A stretch of DNA of 51,554 bases. Source: Frankiales bacterium. GTDB taxonomy: Bacteria; Actinomycetota; Actinomycetes; Mycobacteriales; SCTD01. A model generated the notes under the pieces. That model was not told where the DNA came from. It did no database searches and saw only the letters and a program-made list of their open reading frames with translations. Of this stretch, positions 45,212 to 51,554 are shown in pieces. Numbering within the stretch: position 1 is the first letter of the stretch; every line of letters begins with the position of its first letter. Position numbers and translations under genes: made by a program. The stretch is taken from NCBI GenBank assembly GCA_025966135.1, contig JAOPVP010000019.1:1-51554 (forward strand). Direction: 5' to 3'.

Positions 45212-46320
45212 TGCGCACCCGCTCGCGCCTGCTGGCGCTCCTCGTCGCCCTCGGCCTGTCCAGCACCCTCGCCGGCTGCGGGGTCTTCGGCGGCTCGGCC
45301 ACCAAGCACTTCTCCGCCGACTTCGACCGTGCCATCGGCGTCTACGTCCACAGCGACGTGCGGGTGCTGGGCGTGAAGATCGGCGAGGTCACCAAGATCA
45401 CGCCTCGGGGCACCAAGGTGCATCTGGACATGACCTACGACGCGTCGTACAAGATCCCTCAGGACGCCCAGGCGGTGCTGCTGGCGCCTTCGATCGTCAG
45501 TGACCGGTACGTGCAGCTCACGCCGGTGTACACCTCCGGCCCCACGTTGCCCGACGGCGCTCAGCTCGGGACCGACCGCACCGTGCAGCCGGTCGAGCTC
45601 GACGAGATCTACAAGAACCTCGACACCCTCAACGTGGCCCTCGGCCCGGGGGGCGCCAACAAGAGCGGGGCGCTCTCGGACCTGCTGAAGGTCAGCGCCG
45701 CCAACCTGAGCGGCAACGGCGACGCGTTGCACGGGACCCTGGGCGGGCTGTCCAAGGCGGTGAAGGCGCTGGCCGACTCGCGCGGCGACCTGTTCTCCAC
45801 GATCACCAACCTGCAGACGTTCACGACCGTGATCGCCCAGAACGACAGCACGGTGCGCGCCTTCAACACCAACCTGGCCAGCGTGGCCGCCCAGCTCGAC
45901 GGCGAGCGCACCGACCTCGCGACCGCGATCAAGCAGCTCGGGGTCGCGCTCGCCCAGGTCGCGCTGTTCGTCAAGGAGAACAAGGACAACCTCACGGCCA
46001 ACATCACCGACCTGGCGTCCGTCACCAAGGTGCTGGTCAACCAGAAGCGGGCCCTGCGGGAGTTCCTGGACACCGCCCCGACCGCGCTGTCGAACCTGCA
46101 GCTCGCCTACGACGCCAAGTCCGGGACGCTCGACACCCGCGACAACAGCAACAGCCAGGGGGGCGCGGCGGGCGTGCTGTGCAACCTGCTCGCCGTCGCC
46201 GGCCAGTCGCCGACGGCCTGCAACTCCCTGCTCGGGGGTCTGGTCCCGAAGGCCAACACGTCCTCCTTCACCCCTAAGCGGGACATGACGCTCGGCGGCA
46301 TCCTGGGGAGCACGTCATGA
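45211..46320 (+). CDS. MceD-type protein with lipobox
   Basis: This 369-residue MCE subunit begins with a short lipoprotein signal: basic MRTRSRLL, a hydrophobic run, and the lipobox LAGC with C23. An MCE domain (KHFSADFDRAIGVYVHSDVRVLGVKIGEV) and helical needle follow, then a small domain with two Cys (VLCNLLAV, TACNSLL). In mycobacterial operons the lipoprotein is usually the fifth gene only; here both the fourth and fifth have lipoboxes. The ATG overlaps the MceC stop by one base. Confidence 0.9.
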   Translation: MRTRSRLLALLVALGLSSTLAGCGVFGGSATKHFSADFDRAIGVYVHSDVRVLGVKIGEVTKITPRGTKVHLDMTYDASYKIPQDAQAVLLAPSIVSDRYVQLTPVYTSGPTLPDGAQLGTDRTVQPVELDEIYKNLDTLNVALGPGGANKSGALSDLLKVSAANLSGNGDALHGTLGGLSKAVKALADSRGDLFSTITNLQTFTTVIAQNDSTVRAFNTNLASVAAQLDGERTDLATAIKQLGVALAQVALFVKENKDNLTANITDLASVTKVLVNQKRALREFLDTAPTALSNLQLAYDAKSGTLDTRDNSNSQGGAAGVLCNLLAVAGQSPTACNSLLGGLVPKANTSSFTPKRDMTLGGILGSTS

Positions 46321-47525
46321 CCGGCTTCACCCTCCGTCGTACGGCGGCCTGTGTCGCGCTGGCGGGCACGTCCACGCTGGCGCTGACGGGCTGCACGTTC
46401 CGGGGCGCAGCCAGCTTCCCCCTCCCCGGTGGTGTCGGGGGTGGCGGCTACCAGGTGAAGATCGAGTTCAACGACGTCCTCGACCTGGTGCCTCAGTCCT
46501 CGGTCAAGGTCAACGACGTCACGGTCGGTTCGGTGAAGAAGATCGAGCTGTCGCCGGGCGGCTACACCGCTGTCGTGACGGTGAGCCTCAAGAACGATGT
46601 GGTCCTGCCGGAGAACGCCGACGCGGCGCTGCGCCAGACCTCGCTGCTCGGCGAGAAGTTCGTCAGCATCGACAAGCCGGCCGTTCCGGTGGGACGGCTG
46701 CGCGAGGGGATGTACATCCCACTGGCCCGCACGCAGCGCAACGCCGACATCGAGGAGGTCCTCGGGGCGCTGTCCCTGGTCCTCAACGGCGGCAGCCTCG
46801 AGCAGCTGCAGGTCATCGACAGCGAGCTGACCAAGGCCTTGAAGGGCCGTGAGACGCAGGTCCGTGCCTTCCTGCAGCAGCTCACCGGTTTCATCGGCGG
46901 GCTGGACAACCAGAAGACGCAGATCAGCCACGCGCTCGACGGTCTCGATCGGCTGACCTCGAAGCTCGCGGCCCAGCGCCAGACGCTCGACGTCGCGCTG
47001 CGCGACCTCCCCCATGGCGCTGCGGTGCTCGCCGACGAGCGGGCACAACTCACCAAGGTGCTGTCGGGACTCAACAACCTCGGCACGGTCGCGACCCGGG
47101 TCATCAACGGCACGCAGCAGAACACCATCGCCGACCTGCGCGCGCTGCAACCGATCCTCACCCAGCTGTCCGTCGCCGGGAAGGACCTGCCCAACGCGTT
47201 GGAGCTGCTGACGACCTACCCGTTCCCGCGGACGGTTGCGCTGCCGAACAACAAGGGCGGCATCCGCGGGGACTACGCCAACCTGTTCATCACGATCGAC
47301 GGCAACCCCACCGACCTGCTGAACAACCTGCTGAACGGCATCGGGCTCCCGCTCCCCCTCCCAGGCGCCCAGGGCAAGACCACCGGGCCCACGGTCCCGA
47401 AGCTCCCCCTCCCGAAGCTGCCGGTCCCGAAGCTGCCCACGTTGCCCGGGCTCGGCGGCCTCACGGGTGGACTCGCCAGCGACTCGGGCGATCTTGACCG
47501 CCTGCTCTTCGGAGGTCTCTCGTGA
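46317..47525 (+). CDS. MceE-type lipoprotein
   Basis: This 402-residue MCE lipoprotein has a signal ending in lipobox LTGC (C26). The MCE domain begins VKIEFNDVLDLVPQSSVKVNDVTVGSV, and the helical needle follows. The C-terminal region (about 350-380) contains a run of Pro-Lys-Leu repeats (VPKLPLPKLPVPKLPTLPG), likely an extended cell-wall-spanning segment. It corresponds to LprK-type subunits. The ATG overlaps the MceD stop by 4 nt. Confidence 0.92.
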   Translation: MTGFTLRRTAACVALAGTSTLALTGCTFRGAASFPLPGGVGGGGYQVKIEFNDVLDLVPQSSVKVNDVTVGSVKKIELSPGGYTAVVTVSLKNDVVLPENADAALRQTSLLGEKFVSIDKPAVPVGRLREGMYIPLARTQRNADIEEVLGALSLVLNGGSLEQLQVIDSELTKALKGRETQVRAFLQQLTGFIGGLDNQKTQISHALDGLDRLTSKLAAQRQTLDVALRDLPHGAAVLADERAQLTKVLSGLNNLGTVATRVINGTQQNTIADLRALQPILTQLSVAGKDLPNALELLTTYPFPRTVALPNNKGGIRGDYANLFITIDGNPTDLLNNLLNGIGLPLPLPGAQGKTTGPTVPKLPLPKLPVPKLPTLPGLGGLTGGLASDSGDLDRLLFGGLS

Positions 47526-48880
47526 TCAGCCGTCAGACCAAGCTCCAGCTGCTCGTCTTCGGGATCGTCGCCGTCCTGGGCCTGGTCTACGCCGGCGGTC
47601 GCTATGCAGGACTGGGTGCACTCGTGCCGGGCTACGACAAGGGCTACCTCGTCAAGGCCGACTTCAGCGACTCGGGTGGCGTCTTCGTGGGCGCCCAGGT
47701 GACCTACCGCGGCATCACCGTCGGGAAGGTGGAGTCGCTCACGCTCCTGCCGGACGGGGTCCAGGTAGGGCTGCGCCTCCAGCCGGGCAGCCAGGTCCCC
47801 ACTCCCACCAAGGCCTTCGTGGACAACCGTTCGGCAGTCGGTGAGCAGTACGTCGACCTCCAGCCACAGACCGACAACGGGCCTGCCCTCAAGGCCGGTG
47901 ACGTCATCCCGCAGTCGATGACGACCATCCCGATCCAGCCGACCCAGCTGATCGTCAACCTCGACAAGCTGGTGCGCAGCGTGAACACCGCCGACGTCAC
48001 GGTCGTGCTCGACGAGCTCGGGAAGGCCTTCGAGGGCTCCGGCGGCGACCTCCAGCGCCTCATCGACGCCAGCGACCAGCTCACGGCGGCCGCGACCCAG
48101 AACCTGCCGCAGACGTTGAAGCTCATCCGCGACAGCAAGCCCGTGCTGGACACCCAGCGCGACCTCGCGGGGAGCTTCCGGTCCTACAACGCCTCGCTCG
48201 CCTCCCTCACCACCCAGCTGCGGGCCAGCGACCCGGACTTCCGAGCGCTGTTCGCCCAGGGCGCCGCCAGCGCCAACGCAGCCACGTCGCTGCTCGAGGC
48301 CAACCGCGCCGCCCTTCCGGTGCTGCTCGGCAACCTGGTCTCGACAGCGCAGATCCAGGCTGTGCGGATCCCTGCGCTGCGTCAGATCCTGGTGACCTAT
48401 CCGAACGTCGTGGCCGGTGGCTTCACCGTCACCCCGGGTGACGGCACCGCCCACTTCGGGTTCGTGACCAGCACGAACCCGTCCGCATGCAGCGCCGGCT
48501 ACGGCTCCACCAAGAAGCGTGATCCCTCCGACACCACCCCGCGCGCGTCCAACACCACGGCGTACTGCGCGTCGTCGAAGTCCTCCGGGATCAACGTCCG
48601 TGGCGCTGGTAACGCGCCGCGGGCCGAGGGCCTGCAGCCGTACCCGAACGACGGCGGGGGGGTGAACTCCTCCACGGGCGCCAACCAGGCGTCGCTCTAC
48701 GCGGGCACGACAGGCACCGACGGGTGGACCACGACGCTGGCCGACTACGACCCCACGACCGGTCACACCATCACGGCAGAGGGGGCGCGCTACACCATCG
48801 CGTCGTCCGCGGGCGCGTCGTCGGTGTTCGGCGCGGCAGCCTGGGAGTGGCTCCTGCTGGACCCCCTCCGCAGCTCATGA
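47522..48880 (+). CDS. MceF-type protein
   Basis: This 452-residue last MCE subunit has an N-terminal helix (about 8-25), then an MCE domain (VKADFSDSGGVFVGAQVTYRGITVGKV) and the helical needle. A long C-terminal domain (about 310-452) has two Cys and Gly/Ser/Thr-rich stretches, and ends in a hydrophobic WEWLLLDPL. The GTG at 47522 overlaps the MceE stop, and the Mce-associated gene overlaps its own stop. Confidence 0.92.
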   Translation: MISRQTKLQLLVFGIVAVLGLVYAGGRYAGLGALVPGYDKGYLVKADFSDSGGVFVGAQVTYRGITVGKVESLTLLPDGVQVGLRLQPGSQVPTPTKAFVDNRSAVGEQYVDLQPQTDNGPALKAGDVIPQSMTTIPIQPTQLIVNLDKLVRSVNTADVTVVLDELGKAFEGSGGDLQRLIDASDQLTAAATQNLPQTLKLIRDSKPVLDTQRDLAGSFRSYNASLASLTTQLRASDPDFRALFAQGAASANAATSLLEANRAALPVLLGNLVSTAQIQAVRIPALRQILVTYPNVVAGGFTVTPGDGTAHFGFVTSTNPSACSAGYGSTKKRDPSDTTPRASNTTAYCASSKSSGINVRGAGNAPRAEGLQPYPNDGGGVNSSTGANQASLYAGTTGTDGWTTTLADYDPTTGHTITAEGARYTIASSAGASSVFGAAAWEWLLLDPLRSS

Positions 48881-49500
48881 CCTCGACCCGAGCCGAGGCC
48901 GGCGTAGACGACACTGTGGGGGTGAGCCCCACTGCCTTCGCCGCGAACGACGCTACGCAGGACGCCTCCAAGGCCGCGGAGTCGCGGAGCGAGCCCACGC
49001 CTCTGGCGCCCGGTGCCCGGACCGCGCTCGTGGTTCTGTCCGCCGTTGGTGTGGTCCTGATCATCGCCAGCATCGTCCTGGCGTTTGTCGTGAAACAACA
49101 CAGCGATGCCCGCCGCAACCTCGACATCGCCCGCTCTGATGCCGTCGCTGCCGCGCGGCAGGCGATCATCAACCTGGACAGCATCAGCGCCGCCACGATC
49201 GACGCCGACCTCAAGCGCGTGCTGGCGGGAACGACCGGCTCGTTCAAGGACCAGTTCAGCAAATCCCAGACCGACCTCAAGCAGGTGGTCGTGCAGGCGA
49301 AGCGGTCCTCGACCGGCACGATCCGGTCGGCCGGGGTGGTGCGCGCCGACACCGACAGCGCGACCGTCCTGGTGGCCGTCGACCGCATCGTGAAGGACTC
49401 AACCAACCAGAACGGGGTCGTGATCAACGACCGATGGAAGCTCGACCTCGAGAAGCACGGCGGTCGCTGGCTCGTCGCCGCCCTGCTGCCGGTGGGCTGA
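48877..49500 (+). CDS. Mce-associated membrane protein 1
   Basis: This 207-residue protein has a disordered cytoplasmic N-terminus (about 1-47), one membrane helix (about 50-73) and an extracytoplasmic NTF2-like domain ending DRWKLDLEKHGGRWLVAALLPVG. Such Mas proteins are encoded after mceF and in mycobacteria stabilise the transporter. The ATG at 48877 overlaps the MceF stop by 4 nt. The exact partner is inferred from context. Confidence 0.85.
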   Translation: MTSTRAEAGVDDTVGVSPTAFAANDATQDASKAAESRSEPTPLAPGARTALVVLSAVGVVLIIASIVLAFVVKQHSDARRNLDIARSDAVAAARQAIINLDSISAATIDADLKRVLAGTTGSFKDQFSKSQTDLKQVVVQAKRSSTGTIRSAGVVRADTDSATVLVAVDRIVKDSTNQNGVVINDRWKLDLEKHGGRWLVAALLPVG

Positions 49501-49504
49501 GCCT

Positions 49505-50392
49505 GTGACCCAGCCCTTCCCGTCCGACGAACCCGACCTCGGCAACGAGGACAGCACCACCCCGGCCCCGGCGCCCGCCCCCGCGCGGACCCGCTTCGCG
49601 GAACCGGCAGGGCTGCCGGCTGCACCTCCGCCCGGCGTCGAGGTCGCCCCAGCCGAGATCCACCAAGCTGAGATCCACCAAGCTGAGATCCACCAAGCCG
49701 AGATCCACCCGGCAGAGACGGAAGCGGCCGAGCCTTGCGACGAGGGTCTCCTGCCCGCCGCCGAGGCCGATCTCCCAGAGGCCCCAGAGGTCCCAGAGGT
49801 CATAGCGGCCACCGATCCCGAGCTCGAGCCGGCGCCTGACCTGACCACCTCGTCCGAGCCGGTTGGGGAGCACGCCGACGAGGACGTCCTCGCCGTACCC
49901 GCTGGTCGTGGGCGGGGGCTGGTGACCGTGCTGGCCGTGGTGGTCGCGGCCTTGGTACTGCTGACCGGGTTCCTCGGCTGGAAGGCCAAGAGCACTGCCG
50001 GCCCAGCCCCGGTCGAGGCGAGCGGCCCGGCTGCGCTGGACGCGGCGCGCTCGGCGGCCCGGTTGGTCTTCAGCTACGACTACCGGCACCTGGACAAGGA
50101 CTTCAAGGCCGGCCGGGCAACCACGACAGGGCAGTTCCAGGGCGAGTACGACAAGACCACGGCGCGCCTGGTGACGGACGTGGCCCCCCGCTACAAGGCG
50201 GTCGTGCTGGCCGCCGTGAGCGAGGCCTCAGTGGTGAGCGCCACCCAGAACCAGGTCGTGACCCTGGTGTTCCTCAACCAGCAGTCCTCGAGCTCGCTGA
50301 TGTCGAACCCGAAGATCACCCAGAGCCGCCTCGAGATGACGATGGTGCGTCGAGGTGGGAAGTGGCTGGTCGGCAAGATCCAGGCGCTGTAG
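49505..50392 (+). CDS. Mce-associated membrane protein 2 with long repetitive N-terminus
   Basis: This 295-residue protein has a long acidic, Pro/Ala-rich cytoplasmic region (1-135). It includes four tandem AEIHQ units (residues 50-69) encoded by a 15-bp repeat. One membrane helix (about 138-158) and an extracytoplasmic domain follow, ending EMTMVRRGGKWLVGKIQAL, like the first Mas protein. The start is GTG at 49505, 4 nt after the upstream stop. It is the last gene of the mce operon. Confidence 0.85.
   Translation: MTQPFPSDEPDLGNEDSTTPAPAPAPARTRFAEPAGLPAAPPPGVEVAPAEIHQAEIHQAEIHQAEIHPAETEAAEPCDEGLLPAAEADLPEAPEVPEVIAATDPELEPAPDLTTSSEPVGEHADEDVLAVPAGRGRGLVTVLAVVVAALVLLTGFLGWKAKSTAGPAPVEASGPAALDAARSAARLVFSYDYRHLDKDFKAGRATTTGQFQGEYDKTTARLVTDVAPRYKAVVLAAVSEASVVSATQNQVVTLVFLNQQSSSSLMSNPKITQSRLEMTMVRRGGKWLVGKIQAL
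49652..49711. repeat. Four tandem copies of a 15-bp coding repeat
   Basis: The unit GCNGAGATCCACCAA (N is C or T) occurs three times, and a fourth copy differs at its end (CCG). It encodes AEIHQ x3 then AEIHP. The units are nearly identical at the DNA level, pointing to recent slippage or expansion. Confidence 0.9.
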
Positions 50393-50408
50393 ATCCAGGC
50401 GCGAGAGG

Positions 50409-50442
50409 AGCCCGGTCGTCCACAGGTCGCATCCACCGGGCT
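50409..50442 (+). terminator. Possible terminator of the mce operon
   Basis: An 8-bp stem, AGCCCGGT (50409-50416) / ACCGGGCT (50435-50442), has an 18-nt loop and starts 17 nt after the last mce-operon stop. No T-run follows. Confidence 0.45.
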
Positions 50443-50507
50443 TGACGTCGGGAGGTCCTCGGCCTCAGTGTGATGCACCAGTCACGCCCGGAAGGACGAC
50501 CCCGCCT

Positions 50508-50536
50508 CGACAGGCCAGGGTTCCCCGGCGTAGGCT
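50508..50536 (+). promoter_or_regulatory. rpoB promoter
   Basis: TCGACA (50508-50513) and TAGGCT (50531-50536) are exactly 17 bp apart. The predicted start is near 50543, giving a leader of about 126 nt. The rest of the gap, 50443-50668, shows no gene. Confidence 0.6.
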
Positions 50537-50668
50537 TCATCTTTGCGCTGCCTCCCGTCATATACCTGTAGGGGTCCGATACCACCTGCAGCCGGTCGAG
50601 TGTGTGTGCGCCGCTGAGATCGATCGGCAGTTCGGGTGACCCCCGGACGCCCCCGGAAGGACCCACTC

Positions 50669-51554
50669 TTGGCCGCAAGTCTGTCTCCGAAGCGCCCGTC
50701 CACCCGCTTGTCCTTCGCCAAGATCCGTGAACCCCTGGAGGTCCCGAACCTCCTCGACCTGCAGGTGTCGAGTTTCGACTGGCTGGTCGGCAACGAGATC
50801 TGGCAGTCCCGCGTCCAGGAGGCCGTCGACGCCGGCCGCACGGATGTCTCCACCACCTCAGGCCTCGAGGAGATCTTCGAGGAGATCTCTCCGATCGAGG
50901 ACTTCTCCGGCTCCATGTCGTTGAGCTTTCGGGATCACCGGTTCGAGCCCACCAAGTACTCCGTCGAGGAGTGCAAGGACAAGGACATGACCTACGCGGC
51001 TCCGCTGTTCGTCACGGCGGAGTTCACCAACAACACCACCGGCGAGATCAAGAGCCAGACGGTGTTCATGGGCGACTTCCCGGTCATGACCGACAAGGGC
51101 ACCTTCGTCATCAACGGCACCGAGCGTGTCGTCGTGTCGCAGCTCGTCCGTTCGCCGGGCGTCTACTTCGACAAGCAGATCGACAAGGTCACCGACAAGG
51201 ACACCTACTCCTGCAAGGTGATCCCCTCGCGCGGTGCCTGGCTCGAGTTCGAGGTCGACAAGCGCGACGCCGTCGGCGTGCGCATCGACCGCAAGCGCAA
51301 GCAGCCCGTCACCGTCCTGCTCAAGGCCCTCGGCTGGGACGACGCCCGCATCCTCGAGCGCTACGGCGACTACGAGTCGATGCGGATGACGCTCGAGAAG
51401 GACCACACCACCGGTCAGGACGACGCGCTGATCGACATCTACCGCAAGCTGCGCCCGGGCGAGCCGCCGACGAAGGAGTCGGCGCAGACGCTGCTCGAGA
51501 ACCTCTTCTTCAACCCCAAGCGCTACGACCTCGCGAAGGTCGGCCGCTACAAGG
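50669..51554 (+). CDS. rpoB: RNA polymerase beta subunit (5' part, cut by the window end)
   Basis: RpoB is the catalytic beta subunit of RNA polymerase. The visible 295 residues read [20 protein letters not shown], then [19 protein letters not shown], and later [23 protein letters not shown], all diagnostic. The start appears to be TTG at 50669, 8 nt after GGAAGG (50655-50660). No ATG or GTG in this frame precedes the conserved N-terminus. The rifampicin-resistance region lies beyond the window. rpoC is expected next. Confidence 0.95.
   Translation, partial: MAASLSPKRPSTRLSFAKIREPLEVPNLLDLQVSSFDWLVGNEIWQSRVQEAVDAGRTDVSTTSGLEEIFEEISPIEDFSGSMSLSFRDHRFEPTKYSVEECKDKDMTYAAPLFVTAEFTNNTTGEIKSQTVFMGDFPVMTDKGTFVINGTERVVVSQLVRSPGVYFDKQIDKVTDKDTYSCKVIPSRGAWLEFEVDKRDAVGVRIDRKRKQPVTVLLKALGWDDARILERYGDYESMRMTLEKDHTTGQDDALIDIYRKLRPGEPPTKESAQTLLENLFFNPKRYDLAKVGRYK

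Noticed and set aside
49652..49711. Short regularly repeated units as a CRISPR array
   Set aside because: The 15-bp units are contiguous with no spacers and lie in frame in a coding sequence.

Overview
This is GC-rich DNA with many GTG starts and 4-nt stop/start overlaps. The gene content points to an actinomycete (Actinomycetota): one continuous chromosomal housekeeping region with no phage, plasmid, insertion sequence or CRISPR array. I cannot assign a genus. The order menaquinone genes - nuo - prenyl synthase - htpX - yajQ - rpmG - hadAB-like - tRNA-Trp - secE - nusG - rplKA - rplJL - rpoB matches what I remember of Streptomyces and mycobacteria. The futalosine menaquinone genes argue against Mycobacterium itself.

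Layout. (1) 40-5823: futalosine-pathway genes mqnA and mqnC, an amidohydrolase resembling aminodeoxyfutalosine deaminase, and menG. A reverse-strand AbiEi/DUF559-like gene (2685-3632) interrupts them and has a pair of ~50-bp palindromes on each side. (2) 5901-23724: a menaquinone-reductase-like gene (menJ), nuoA-N and a long-chain polyprenyl diphosphate synthase, nearly all translationally coupled. Just upstream, overlapping the presumed transcription start, is a near-perfect operator for the NADH/NAD+ sensor Rex. (3) 23721-25191: a compact second set of complex-I-like genes (NuoB-, NuoC- and NuoI-like only). (4) 25256-35070: htpX, yajQ, tRNA-Tyr, tRNA-Thr, tRNA-Met, rpmG, hadA/hadB-like dehydratase genes, an AMP-dependent acyl ligase, a CysRS-tail/glycosyltransferase fusion, a patatin, a Baeyer-Villiger-type monooxygenase, an aminotransferase and tRNA-Trp. 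(5) 35116-38923: secE, nusG, rplK, rplA, an L10 leader, rplJ, rplL. (6) 39174-50392: a complete mce lipid-import operon (ATPase, two YrbE permeases, MceA-F, two Mce-associated proteins) between rplL and rpoB. (7) 50669-end: the 5' part of rpoB.

How it fits together. The left half makes menaquinone (naphthoquinone ring, prenyl tail, methylation, tail reduction) and the complex I that reduces it, and the Rex site suggests redox control of this block. The right half is the translation/transcription core with a lipid-import system inserted in it.

Points that stand out: the Rex-type operator; a palindromic repeat that lies in frame inside nuoG and has two relatives elsewhere in the window; the palindrome-bracketed nuclease-like gene; the orphan NuoB/C/I trio; the CysRS-tail/glycosyltransferase fusion. 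No gene-free stretch exceeds about 300 bases. The longest are 26833-27109, 37472-37769, 38924-39173 and 50393-50668, each described below.
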